A stretch of DNA of 13,748 bases from Bacteroidota bacterium (GTDB lineage Bacteria > Bacteroidota > Bacteroidia > SpSt-205 > S141-50). A program made the position numbers and the translations under genes. The stretch's first letter is position 1; each line of letters starts with the position of its first letter. Shown piece after piece: positions 7,701 through 13,748 of this stretch. The stretch is taken from assembly GCA_015490695.1 (NCBI GenBank), contig WFXK01000321.1, forward strand, positions 1 through 13,748. The letters are read 5' to 3'. The notes below the pieces were generated by a model, which was not told the origin of the DNA, made no database searches, and worked only from the letters and a program-made list of their open reading frames with translations.

Positions 7701-7915
7701 AGCACTCCTTGCCATGGGAGCGCTTTAGGGAAGTCTTCTATGAACTGTTCTACAGGGTTCCCTTGCATTTGTTCAGGACGGAACATTAAAAGGTCTGCTA
7801 CGACCTCATTGACCTTTATAATCGTTCCTTGTTGATCGGTCTCTATAATCCCCAGCCCCTGCTGAATAAAACGAACGTTTTGCTTTAGTTGTTCAATAAG
7901 GGTATTAACTGCCAT
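4730..7915 (-). CDS. PAS/GAF multi-sensor PP2C (SpoIIE/RsbU-type) serine phosphatase
   Basis: Soluble 1061-residue signalling protein. Domain order: PAS (about 1-115, GIIETDQQGTIIKVNE), GAF (about 124-290), coiled coil (290-335), PAS (about 336-452, IMFELDTQLNVTYINEAYLTLTG, ending GVGFDITEQ), coiled linker, PAS (about 492-610, EITPEGIITYVNEAL, ending VLTDISEQ), GAF (about 613-780), coiled coil (780-830), and a C-terminal PPM/SpoIIE phosphatase (830-1061). Metal-binding aspartates are seen in GGDFYWF (D852), VVADGTGHGVPGAF (D869) and DDVTVF (D1051/D1052), so it should be active. No transmembrane segment or histidine-kinase domain is present. RsbU-like enzymes dephosphorylate anti-sigma-antagonist proteins in partner-switching pathways, but no such partner lies in this window, so substrate and ligand are unknown. 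It heads a run with ruvC (1-bp gap). The 60-bp gap upstream holds a weak promoter candidate. The start ATG at 7913-7915 is directly before the first PAS helix. Confidence 0.92.
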   Translation of the reverse strand: MAVNTLIEQLKQNVRFIQQGLGIIETDQQGTIIKVNEVVADLLMFRPEQMQGNPVEQFIEDFPKALPWQGVLTLVGRSGTKVKVPAILSQSDDGRKWVKIIPVDLSQYTLTEVSDGKSDGATEQRLLKQQQALQSLTKAPAFKQGKLTQALSLITQTAAEVLEAQRAGLWLLDKQHFVLADLYERAQKKHLYTIEWLLEKANYEPLWDHLQEQQALFSTQLSQEPLLKALLETPWLKGKEIAIALVGITLDESLVGFLSVEREKGHPWYPDEQTFLLALAEMASLAIEQGNRRTIEEELRQMLEENIAIEEELRQNLEELKTTNEEIQKAQLELQGQINAVNNAAIMFELDTQLNVTYINEAYLTLTGLTKEEILEKPFELLLERQHQEQVLQRLKETITKGHFWRGELIIRTKEGNRKWLTLGITPVLNAQQQIYKYIGVGFDITEQKLQAEQLAAALEIAQKQEQELRKQQEILEKANDELRKMQLELIGRMRALDNTAYLCEITPEGIITYVNEALVKVTHYTEQELKGKPFTMLRSGRQSEELYQTMMEFIKKDKVWKHELELRTKEGEFFWVIACVTPVVGSDGKPIKAIAVLTDISEQKFQEFRLQRQQEALLKLAKHPSIRSGNTEEAFKIIAEAGLKTLEADRVSIWVFEDKDKGARCMAVAQKIQHKHDEGIRIQKEDYHTYFQYLELERIIAVSDVAKDERTKELAEKLYEPSETVAVLDAAILVGAEIRGIISVEHHQYREWQLDEITFVNSLADVAGMVIEQKQLQVTEELRKAYEELDKLNKELLEQKKELEEKTEWMRQSLRYARRIQRNLLPDQATLKKYLGNYFVIHRQKDIVGGDFYWFHADGDLRIIVVADGTGHGVPGAFITMIGHMLFNQIVRERKIYRPADILYHLHIGVRKTLKQDVQEAKSRDGMDVAVCLYNAKTRVAQYAGANLPFYYYQDWKVHIIKPDKQSIGGEQMEEERVFTNHEIQLNIGDAIYMFTDGFVDQIGGPEGKRFGTKRFRELILRTQHESMATQRALLNLEWKEWKGDGEQLDDVTVFGMKIS

Positions 7916-7935
7916 AGGAACGCCCTTTTATGTAG

Positions 7936-7943
7936 CGAAATTA
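7936..7943 (-). promoter_or_regulatory. Weak -7 element for the phosphatase-ruvC-rlmN-ydcF cluster
   Basis: Minus-strand TAATTTCG differs at one base from the Bacteroidota -7 consensus TAnnTTTG and lies 20 bp before the phosphatase ATG. No -33 TTTG is found at the expected 19-21 bp. The cluster could instead be read through from the enoyl-CoA hydratase gene. Confidence 0.3.
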
Positions 7944-7975
7944 AGTAAAAATATTCAAAACAGAAGATTGTTTTT

Positions 7976-8758
7976 TTACTCATCTTTCCACTGCGGTTTT
8001 CGTTTTTCTACAAAAGCCTTCATTCCTTCTTTTTGGTCATGCGAAGCAAATAGTAAGTAGAAATTCTTTCTTTCGTAATAAAGTCCTTCTTGTAAAGAGA
8101 GTTCATGGGCTTTTAAAATAGCATCTTTTGCCATACGCACAGCGAAAGCAGGCATAGCAGCAATTTCTTGGGCTAATTTCAAAGCTTCTTCCAAATAAAG
8201 TTCCTTAGGGACTACCTTATTGACCAGTCCCCATTCGTACGCTTGTTGAGCAGAGAAGAATTTTCCTGTTAGGATGAATTCCATAGCGCGGGCTTTTCCG
8301 ATGGCTCGGGTAAGCCGTTGTGTGCCCCCTGCCCCTGGAATAACCCCGATTTTAATCTCAGGTTGACCAAATTGAGCGGTTTCTGAAGCCACAATCATAT
8401 CACACAACATCGCTAATTCACAACCGCCACCTAAAGCATAACCACTTACTGCCGCAATAATCGGTAACTTCACCCTTTTAATCCGGTCCCAGACCTCAAA
8501 CATCTCTTTTTTTGCCATAGAGACCGCCGTAGCATCCATCATCTCTTTAATATCTGCCCCTGCAGCAAAGGCTTTTTCGTTGCCTGTCAATACAACGACT
8601 TTAGTTCGTTCCTCTTTCTCTAAACGCTCTAAGGTCGTTGCTAGCTCTTCCATCAAAGGTGTGCATAACGCATTCAGTACCTTAGGACGATTTAATCGTA
8701 TTAACGTCACCCCAGGACGAATGTCCTCTTCTACGATAAGGTATTGTAGTTCCATCAT
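7976..8758 (-). CDS. Enoyl-CoA hydratase/isomerase (crotonase) family protein
   Basis: Cytosolic crotonase-fold enzyme of 260 residues, the full length for a short-chain enoyl-CoA hydratase, predicted to hydrate trans-2-enoyl-CoA to 3-hydroxyacyl-CoA. The CoA and oxyanion-hole segment KAFAAGADIKEM (62-73) and the second oxyanion segment YALGGGCELAM (107-117) are intact. Both catalytic glutamates of the true hydratase are seen: E114 in GGGCELAM and E134 in GQPEIKIGVIPGAGG. Having both glutamates favours a hydratase over isomerase or hydrolase relatives. The C-terminal helix carries E-G-M-K-AFVEKRKPQWK, typical of the family. Possible roles are fatty-acid beta-oxidation or butyryl-CoA-type pathways, and neighbours do not decide. 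Two consecutive Met codons (8753-8758) are both possible starts. A good TATCTTTG -7 element lies just upstream. Confidence 0.93.
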   Translation of the reverse strand: MMELQYLIVEEDIRPGVTLIRLNRPKVLNALCTPLMEELATTLERLEKEERTKVVVLTGNEKAFAAGADIKEMMDATAVSMAKKEMFEVWDRIKRVKLPIIAAVSGYALGGGCELAMLCDMIVASETAQFGQPEIKIGVIPGAGGTQRLTRAIGKARAMEFILTGKFFSAQQAYEWGLVNKVVPKELYLEEALKLAQEIAAMPAFAVRMAKDAILKAHELSLQEGLYYERKNFYLLFASHDQKEGMKAFVEKRKPQWKDE

Positions 8759-8773
8759 AAAAAATCAATTTCA

Positions 8774-8823
8774 CGCAAAGATAGCAATATTTGCAAAAAA
8801 GCATTTTTTACTGCAATCTTGCG
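8774..8823. repeat. Quasi-palindromic divergent promoter region
   Basis: The ends CGCAAAGAT (8774-8782) and ATCTTGCG (8816-8823) are complementary with one bulged A. Inside lie GCAATATTTGC (8784-8794) and TTGC plus an A-run facing a T-run plus GCAA (8791-8817). The palindrome puts a TATCTTTGCG element on the minus strand and a related CAATCTTGCG on the plus strand, each close to its start codon. Confidence 0.4.
8776..8783 (-). promoter_or_regulatory. -7 promoter element of the enoyl-CoA hydratase gene
   Basis: Minus-strand TATCTTTG matches the Bacteroidota TAnnTTTG element exactly and ends 17 bp before the ATG. This implies a leader of only about ten bases. It lies inside a quasi-palindromic intergenic stretch shared with the divergent heme A synthase gene. 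Confidence 0.55.
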
Positions 8824-8828
8824 TTGGT

Positions 8829-9788
8829 ATGCCAAAGGGATTTCGTTGGTGGTTGCTTACAGGCGTTGTGATGACCCTTATCATGGTTGCTTTAGGAGGT
8901 ATCACTCGCCTAAACGAAGCAGGACTTTCTATTGTAGAGTGGAAACCCATAAGCGGCGCTATCCCCCCTATGAACGAAAAAGATTGGAAAAAAGCCTTTG
9001 AACAATACAAACAAATCCCTCAATACCGCTTAATCCACGCCCACATCACCCTAAGTGACTTCAAACGAATTTATTGGTTGGAATTTATCCATAGACAATG
9101 GGGAAGACTAATGGGTGTGGTGCTATTGGGCGGATTACTTTATTTTTACTTTAATGGCATTGCCAAAGGAATATGGTTTTGGCGACTTGCACTTTTGATG
9201 TTCTTAGGGGCATTACAAGCTTTCTTAGGTTGGCTAATGGTCAAAAGTGGTTTTTCTTGGGGACCAAGGGTAAATCCTTTAATGCTCATGGTCCATCACT
9301 TAGCCGCTTTGACCCTCTACAGTTACCTCCTTTGGCTCAGTGTAAAAAGTGGAAGTTGGAATTTTTTGCAATTTCGTACTTCTTCTAAAATCCTTTATGG
9401 ATTTTTATTTATTCTGCTTTTACAAATGCTTTATGGTACTTTAATGGCGGGTTTTAGAATTGCTCCTATGGCGCCTACTTACCCGGATTTTTGGGGTGAA
9501 TACTTTCCCACTTCGCTTTGGCAGCCATCGCTTGGAATAAAAAATTTGATTTACAATCCTACTTGGATTAATTTCGTTCATAGGCATTTACCTTGGCTGC
9601 TCTTGCTTTTGACCTTTTATTTAAAAGATTATCGTCTTGGATTGTTAGTGCTTGTACAGATGCTTTTAGGTATTTTCACTTTAATACAAAGCAAAGTACA
9701 CGTTCCTGTGGGGTTTGCGGTAAGTCATCAGGTAATGGCTTGGTTGTTGTGGAGCTATGTATTGTTATGGCTGTGGTATCGTAAATAA
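8829..9788 (+). CDS. ctaA: Heme A synthase, COX15/CtaA family
   Basis: Integral membrane enzyme oxidising the C8 methyl of heme O to the formyl group of heme A for cytochrome c oxidase. The start is set at ATG 8829 (MPKGFRWWLLTGVVM). The reading frame is open further upstream, but there it lies antisense to the enoyl-CoA hydratase and encodes nothing recognisable. The protein has 319 residues with about eight membrane segments. COX15-type signatures: GGITRLNEAGLSIVEWKP (23-40), SGAIPP, a DFKRIYWLEFIHRQWGR segment (77-93, heme-ligand H88), LGWLMVKSG, MVHHLAA (H156/H157), FVHRHLPW (H251) and VSHQVMAW (H300). The NEAGLSIVEWKPISG and FK-IYW-E-IHR blocks place it with COX15 (alphaproteobacterial/mitochondrial and Bacteroidota) rather than Bacillus CtaA. 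No oxidase subunit or cyoE gene is nearby. A hairpin follows the stop. Confidence 0.94.
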   Translation: MPKGFRWWLLTGVVMTLIMVALGGITRLNEAGLSIVEWKPISGAIPPMNEKDWKKAFEQYKQIPQYRLIHAHITLSDFKRIYWLEFIHRQWGRLMGVVLLGGLLYFYFNGIAKGIWFWRLALLMFLGALQAFLGWLMVKSGFSWGPRVNPLMLMVHHLAALTLYSYLLWLSVKSGSWNFLQFRTSSKILYGFLFILLLQMLYGTLMAGFRIAPMAPTYPDFWGEYFPTSLWQPSLGIKNLIYNPTWINFVHRHLPWLLLLLTFYLKDYRLGLLVLVQMLLGIFTLIQSKVHVPVGFAVSHQVMAWLLWSYVLLWLWYRK

Positions 9789-9789
9789 C

Positions 9790-9814
9790 AAAAAAGGGGG
9801 ACGTTTCGTCCCCC
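9790..9814 (-). terminator. Intrinsic terminator between convergent genes
   Basis: GGGGGACG (9796-9803) and CGTCCCCC (9807-9814) form a perfect 8-bp stem with a 3-nt loop. On the minus strand the stem is followed by six Ts (9790-9795), so it is a strong terminator for the T9SS cargo gene ending at 9821. For the plus-strand heme A synthase gene ending at 9788 only the hairpin applies, since no T-run follows. Confidence 0.88.
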
Positions 9815-9820
9815 TCCGTT

Positions 9821-11290
9821 TCACCACCATACGAACTTCTGCGAAGCAAGCACTTCTTGCGTCTTGGTGTCTACAATATGATAAATATAAATCCCAGGTG
9901 GTACTAGCGCCGTACCTACTTCGAGTGTTGGAGCCTTTAGGGTTTTGCGTACCACTTCTCTACCTTGTAAATCATAAAGCACGATGGTTAACTGTTCTGT
10001 TTTCTCAGGATAATGGCTTAACATCAAAGTCTGCTGTTTTAGATACAAATAAGGTAGTTGTTCCCCTATTTTCTTTGTAGTACTTACTATTGGATTTAGT
10101 ACAAAATCAACGCTATCTATTTGTACCCACATACCTGTGGAGGTTGTTGGTGCTTGAGCCAAAAATAATATTCCTATACTATCTGGGCGATCGTTATAAG
10201 AGCTAAGGTCCACTACAAAAGGTGTATAAGCTGTTATGCCAGGTGGAATATAGCCTTGGAACGATTGGGTTTTATTTGGATTTTTTAATGTTACGATGAC
10301 GGTTAGACTGTCAGTGTTAGGGTTAAAATTACTGCTTTTAATATACATGATTAGACTATCGGTTTTTTTATTCGCCGGTCCATTATAGGGGATGAATGGG
10401 GGAGGGAAGATAGTTGTACTTAAGTGTCCGTAGCTAAGTACAGCAAACATTGCTGGGGAGCCTCCTACATTATATCTGCGCGGTTCAAAGCGTACAGCTT
10501 GATTACCTTCATAAGCATCTGTTGTTGGACGTAGCGAAGTTACAACACTATCTACTAGTGGTAGGGTACCTACAGGATTACCTCCAAAAGTAAGAGTATC
10601 ATTAGATAAATATGAGGTGGGGAAAATAGTTGCCCAATTAGTGGGATAATCGTAGCTAACAGGTGCCCATTGTTCAAAGCCTCCATCCATTGCAGGTGAT
10701 ACAGAAGCGCCTACTCCTGCACTAAACACCAAGCTATCTACTATTAGTTTGCTTCCTGGAACCTCACCGCTAGCCATAATAATATACATATACCCGTTTG
10801 TTACAGAAGGAATAAAGATGGTTAAAGGTACTGTAACTACAGTATCTGTAGTGTCTGCTCCTCCATGTTGAATAGAAGCTTCTACAAAAGCAACAATTTC
10901 TTTTGTTGGGTCAGTAACAACGAACTGAAATTGTGCTGTATCTGCAGCTGTAGTCATATACAGTGCTTTGAATGCAATGGTAATTCCAAACCCGTTATAA
11001 GAGAAATTATCTTGGCGTACTACAGCAACTCCTCCTATAGTATCCGAACCGAACTGGTAGCTTTCTAAAGAAATAGATAAGATACCATCTAGTCCAGGGG
11101 CATAGGGACGTACATTTCCTAAAGGCATATTTAGGTAAGTACCCGCTGCCGACATCGTAATCCACTTGCTCCAACCCGAAGGGTAATAATATAAGGTGTC
11201 TTTACCCCATTGCTCAAAAGTGCCATTGCTAATAGTTTGGGCATGCAACAATACCCAACTGCTTACTAATACTACAATCGTTCTCCACAT
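9821..11290 (-). CDS. Secreted T9SS cargo protein with two FEQW modules
   Basis: Secreted or cell-surface protein of 489 residues, function unknown. A Sec signal peptide (MWRTIVVLVSSWVLLHA, cleavage predicted before Q18) is followed by two modules that each open with a (N/G)GxFEQW...YPxxW pattern: GTFEQWGKDTLYYYPSGW (F25) and GGFEQWAPVSYDYPTNW (F205), 180 residues apart. Each module is beta-rich and Thr/Ser/Asp-rich, ending in a segment like KLIVDSLVF and WVQIDSVDFVL. They resemble jelly-roll, carbohydrate-binding-like domains, but no catalytic residues are recognised. Residues about 412-489 form a Por-type (type A) sorting domain: LTIVLYDLQGREVVRK, PPGIYIYHI, and C-terminal ASQKFVWW. That domain directs outer-membrane export by the Bacteroidota type IX system. 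A TACTTTTG promoter element lies upstream and a strong terminator downstream, so it is monocistronic. Confidence 0.88.
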   Translation of the reverse strand: MWRTIVVLVSSWVLLHAQTISNGTFEQWGKDTLYYYPSGWSKWITMSAAGTYLNMPLGNVRPYAPGLDGILSISLESYQFGSDTIGGVAVVRQDNFSYNGFGITIAFKALYMTTAADTAQFQFVVTDPTKEIVAFVEASIQHGGADTTDTVVTVPLTIFIPSVTNGYMYIIMASGEVPGSKLIVDSLVFSAGVGASVSPAMDGGFEQWAPVSYDYPTNWATIFPTSYLSNDTLTFGGNPVGTLPLVDSVVTSLRPTTDAYEGNQAVRFEPRRYNVGGSPAMFAVLSYGHLSTTIFPPPFIPYNGPANKKTDSLIMYIKSSNFNPNTDSLTVIVTLKNPNKTQSFQGYIPPGITAYTPFVVDLSSYNDRPDSIGILFLAQAPTTSTGMWVQIDSVDFVLNPIVSTTKKIGEQLPYLYLKQQTLMLSHYPEKTEQLTIVLYDLQGREVVRKTLKAPTLEVGTALVPPGIYIYHIVDTKTQEVLASQKFVWW

Positions 11291-11315
11291 TGCTAAAGGA
11301 ATTTAGTTTCAAAGG

Positions 11316-11323
11316 CAAAAGTA
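11316..11323 (-). promoter_or_regulatory. -7 promoter element of the T9SS cargo gene
   Basis: Minus-strand TACTTTTG is an exact match to TAnnTTTG, 25 bp before the ATG at 11290. A clear -33 TTTG at 19-21 bp is not seen. The same octamer serves rsfS on the other strand. Confidence 0.55.
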
Positions 11324-11386
11324 AATAATCTTTTCTTTAGTGCCAGCTTTGACAAAGTATTACCTTACGCATTCTGCTTTTTTCTT

Positions 11387-11394
11387 TACTTTTG
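11387..11394 (+). promoter_or_regulatory. -7 promoter element of rsfS
   Basis: TACTTTTG matches TAnnTTTG exactly and ends 8 bp before the chosen rsfS ATG (11403), so the predicted transcript would have almost no leader. This position argues against the GTG at 11340 as the start, because the promoter would lie inside the gene. Confidence 0.5.
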
Positions 11395-11402
11395 TACGCT
11401 GC

Positions 11403-11741
11403 ATGGAAGACCTACTAAAAACGATTGTCCATGCTATTGAAGAGAAAAAAGGATATGACATTTTAGTTTTAGACATGCGTCCGCTTAATAGTGGCGTTGC
11501 AGACTTCTGGGTTTTATGTAGTGCGGACTCCGACAAACAAGCCCAAGCCATTGCCGATAATATTCGTGAACACATGCGCAATCATCAAAACACCTCTCCT
11601 ATTGGCATGGAAGGCTATGAACAAGGAAGATGGATTTTAATAGACTATGCTCAAATCCTCATTCATATCTTTCAGCCTGCTGTTCGCGCTTATTATAACT
11701 TAGAAGAGCTTTGGGGCGATGCTCCAATCTTGCAGTTTTAG
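11403..11741 (+). CDS. rsfS: Ribosomal silencing factor RsfS
   Basis: Small cytosolic factor (112 residues from this start) of the RsfS/Iojap/DUF143 family. It binds ribosomal protein L14 on the 50S subunit and blocks subunit joining, lowering translation in stationary phase or starvation. The family pattern is complete: EEKKGYDILVLDMRPLNSG, ADFWVLCSADSDKQAQAIADNI, then GYEQGRWILIDYAQILIHIF and AVRAYYNLEELWGDAP at the C-terminus. The frame is open to a GTG at 11340, but the extra 21 residues are unlike the family and contain the promoter element, so ATG 11403 is chosen. In many Bacteroidota, as I recall, rsfS precedes ftsH. Here a different protease, HtrA, follows after 37 bp, probably in the same operon. 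Confidence 0.94.
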   Translation: MEDLLKTIVHAIEEKKGYDILVLDMRPLNSGVADFWVLCSADSDKQAQAIADNIREHMRNHQNTSPIGMEGYEQGRWILIDYAQILIHIFQPAVRAYYNLEELWGDAPILQF

Positions 11742-11778
11742 ACATCAAAAAGCGCCAAAGTGTCGTTAACCATAGCCT

Positions 11779-13293
11779 ATGGAACAACTTTTGCCTTATA
11801 AAACCATGCAATCTATATTAAAAAGAATTATGCTGCGCATCCTTGTTGGGTTTTTAGTCATTTTTGTCTTTTCGTGCAAGGGGCAAATAAAGCGCAAGGG
11901 GGAAAAACCTCCCGTGCTTAGTCGCTCTATTGAACAAATGCAAAAGGAAGCAAAAGTCCAACGTCCAGAACCAAAGGTAAAGGTAACTGTTCCTGATTTT
12001 CGTTATGCAGCGAAGTTAGCAGCGCCTGCTGTGGTCCATATCCGTGCCCGAGGCAGCGTAGCAATCCAAAAACCTCCTGTCCCCTTTGAACATCCCTTCA
12101 AAGATTTCTTTGAATTTGAATTCCCTGAACGTCCTATACCAAGAGAAGGGCGTGGCTCAGGCGTTATTTTGACCCCCAAGGGACATATCGTTACTAACTA
12201 TCATGTCATCAAAGATGCAGAAGAAATCATCGTTACCCTCTATGATAACCGCAGTTTTGAAGCCACAGTGCTGGGGGTAGACCCTACAACCGATTTAGCC
12301 CTGCTAAAAATAGATGCTGATAGCCTCCATTTTATCCCGTATGGCAATTCTGATTCTGTAGAAGTAGGTGAATGGGTCTTAGCCATAGGCAATCCATTCA
12401 ACTTATCTTCCACTGTTACAGCAGGGATTGTTAGTGCAAAAGCACGTAATATCCACATTCTTCAGGACCGCTACGCCATTGAATCATTTATTCAAACCGA
12501 TGCTGCAGTGAACCCAGGTAATAGCGGCGGCGCTTTAGTTAATTTAAAAGGAGAACTCATCGGAATCAATACCGCAATTGCTTCCCCTACAGGTGTTTAC
12601 GCAGGATACGCCTTCGCTATCCCTGTTAATATCGTAAAAAAAGTTGTAGATGACTTACTAAACTTTGGTGAAGTCCAACGAGGCTTCTTAGGTGTTACTA
12701 TCCGAGATATGAATAGCGAATTAGCCGAAGAACTCGGTATTGCTACCACAGAAGGTGCTTTAGTAGACAGCGTCTTGAAAAACAGCGCTGCTGAAGAAGC
12801 AGGTATCAAACCTAAGGATGTTATTATCGCTGTAGATGGTAGAAAAGTAAGAAATACTTCAGAGCTGATTGGTTACATAGCTCGTAAACGTCCTGGTGAG
12901 AAAGTAGAAGTGACACTCATGCGGAAAAACAAAAAGATTACTGTTACTGCTGTGTTAAAAAGCAAGGAAGGGAAACGTACAGTCACTGCCGCTGCCAAAG
13001 CTGATTGGGTAGAACCCTTAGGCGCCAAGTTAAGCCCTATAGCTAAAGAAGAGGCGAAAAAACTCGGTGTAGATGGCGGCTTAAAAGTATTAGAACTCAA
13101 AGAAGGAGGGGTATTAGACCGCTATACCGATATACGAGAAGGGTTTATTATCACTCACGTAAATAAAAAGCCTGTTACTTCTATTGAAGCCTTAGAAAAA
13201 GCCTTAAAAGGCAAAACGATGATTATGCTCCAAGGAAAATATCCCCATGTCCCCGGAACGTTCCACTATGGTTTCCGACTTAATTATCCGTAA
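11779..13293 (+). CDS. HtrA/DegP-family serine protease, predicted lipoprotein
   Basis: Envelope protease/chaperone of 504 residues for misfolded proteins. The N-terminus has a lipoprotein-like signal: basic residues, a hydrophobic stretch (LRILVGFLVIFVFSC) and C33 as the lipobox cysteine, so it should be membrane-tethered, not soluble. The trypsin-like domain carries the full triad H142 (TNYHVIKDAEE), D172 (DPTTDLALLKID) and S249 (NPGNSGGAL). A Phe/Glu-rich loop (FKDFFEFEFPE, ~108-118) lies where DegP/DegQ have their LA loop. PDZ1 spans about 302-395 (GFLGV to VTAVL) and PDZ2 about 414-490, shorter and more divergent. Starts at ATG 11779 or ATG 11806 (M10) are possible. M10 gives a more normal signal-peptide n-region. 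It sits between rsfS (37 bp) and a DnaJ-family gene (6 bp). Confidence 0.93.
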   Translation: MEQLLPYKTMQSILKRIMLRILVGFLVIFVFSCKGQIKRKGEKPPVLSRSIEQMQKEAKVQRPEPKVKVTVPDFRYAAKLAAPAVVHIRARGSVAIQKPPVPFEHPFKDFFEFEFPERPIPREGRGSGVILTPKGHIVTNYHVIKDAEEIIVTLYDNRSFEATVLGVDPTTDLALLKIDADSLHFIPYGNSDSVEVGEWVLAIGNPFNLSSTVTAGIVSAKARNIHILQDRYAIESFIQTDAAVNPGNSGGALVNLKGELIGINTAIASPTGVYAGYAFAIPVNIVKKVVDDLLNFGEVQRGFLGVTIRDMNSELAEELGIATTEGALVDSVLKNSAAEEAGIKPKDVIIAVDGRKVRNTSELIGYIARKRPGEKVEVTLMRKNKKITVTAVLKSKEGKRTVTAAAKADWVEPLGAKLSPIAKEEAKKLGVDGGLKVLELKEGGVLDRYTDIREGFIITHVNKKPVTSIEALEKALKGKTMIMLQGKYPHVPGTFHYGFRLNYP

Positions 13294-13299
13294 AATGCC

Positions 13300-13748
13300 A
13301 TGGAGTACAAAGATTACTACAAAATCTTAGGGGTTTCTCGTAATGCAACCCAAGAGGAGATTAAAAGAGCTTATAGAAAATTAGCAGCAAAATACCATCC
13401 TGATAAAAACAAGGGAAACAAGGAAGCAGAAGAGCGCTTCAAAGAAATTAATGAAGCCTATCAGGTTTTAAGTGACCCTGAAAAACGAAAATTGTATGAC
13501 CGTTTAGGTGCCAATTGGGAGCGTTATCAAAAAGCAGGTGCACAAGTTAACTGGGAGGACCTCTTTCAACAATCCGGTGGCTATACCTTCACCTTTGAAG
13601 ATTTAGGTGACTTTTCTGGTTTTTCTGACTTTTTTAAATTTTTCTTTGGTGGTGGTTTTCGTCAACGGCAACGTAAAGGACAAGATTATGAAACCGTTTT
13701 GCCTATTACTTTAGAAGAGGCTTATCATGGGACAACGCGTGTTATAGA
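13300..13748 (+). CDS. DnaJ-family co-chaperone, CbpA-like (3' end beyond the window)
   Basis: Start of an Hsp40 gene, cut by the window edge after about 149 codons. The start is ATG 13300, 6 bp after the htrA stop. The J domain (1-70) is intact: [34 protein letters not shown] with the HPD triad that stimulates DnaK ATPase, then [22 protein letters not shown] Gly/Phe-rich linker follows ([18 protein letters not shown]), then [17 protein letters not shown], the beginning of the substrate-binding C-terminal domain. No cysteine zinc-finger repeats follow the G/F region within the visible part, and the ITLEEAYHG strand begins directly, so it is a type II (CbpA/DjlA-like) rather than canonical DnaJ protein. 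Coexpression with HtrA suggests a stress or protein-quality role. Confidence 0.93.
   Translation, partial: MEYKDYYKILGVSRNATQEEIKRAYRKLAAKYHPDKNKGNKEAEERFKEINEAYQVLSDPEKRKLYDRLGANWERYQKAGAQVNWEDLFQQSGGYTFTFEDLGDFSGFSDFFKFFFGGGFRQRQRKGQDYETVLPITLEEAYHGTTRVI

Noticed and set aside
8580..8828. 83-codon N-terminal extension of the heme A synthase frame
   Set aside because: It is antisense to the well-supported enoyl-CoA hydratase, has no family similarity, and the family's N-terminal membrane segment begins right after ATG 8829.
11340..11402. GTG start giving a longer RsfS
   Set aside because: The extra 21 residues are unlike RsfS and contain the TACTTTTG promoter element. ATG 11403 fits the family length.
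1..13748. tRNA, rRNA or CRISPR array
   Set aside because: No cloverleaf-forming stretch, rRNA segment or regularly spaced repeats were seen in any intergenic region.

Overview
The window most likely comes from a member of the Bacteroidota. Three signs support this: a secreted protein with a type IX secretion (Por-type) C-terminal sorting domain (9821-11290), repeated TAnnTTTG-type -7 promoter elements with no clear Shine-Dalgarno sequences, and a COX15-type heme A synthase pointing to aerobic respiration. Moderate thermophily is possible (Lys/Glu-rich proteins, BsaWI-like endonuclease), but this is only inference. The species cannot be named from the sequence. TGA is used as a stop (methyltransferase, ruvC, T9SS protein), so the code is the standard bacterial one.

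Layout. Bases 1-526 have no intact gene. They hold a decayed minus-strand fragment resembling the C-terminus of an IS1634/IS4-type transposase, and AT-rich sequence. Bases 527-2433 (minus) are a two-gene restriction-modification module: a DNA methyltransferase whose N-terminus is a DCD (PUA/EVE-like, predicted modified-base reader) domain, overlapping by 4 bp a PD-(D/E)XK endonuclease resembling BsaWI. Related hairpin-forming repeats lie on both sides of the module, and an 8-bp inverted repeat sits just upstream of the methyltransferase start. Bases 2584-7915 (minus) are a tightly packed cluster: a 1061-residue PAS/GAF/PP2C signalling phosphatase, ruvC, rlmN and a YdcF-family membrane protein, with 1-bp gaps or overlaps. 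An enoyl-CoA hydratase (7976-8758, minus) lies just upstream and may be cotranscribed.

A 70-bp quasi-palindromic divergent promoter region separates it from COX15 heme A synthase (8829-9788, plus). This gene converges on the T9SS cargo gene (9821-11290, minus) with a strong hairpin terminator between them. From a second divergent promoter region, rsfS, a lipoprotein HtrA protease and a CbpA/DnaJ-type co-chaperone (truncated by the window edge) run on the plus strand as a probable translation/proteostasis operon.

Most of the window is ordinary core genome. The accessory and most interesting part is 1-2583, where a modified-base reader domain is fused to a methyltransferase and paired with a restriction enzyme next to mobile-element debris. 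No tRNA, rRNA or CRISPR array was seen.
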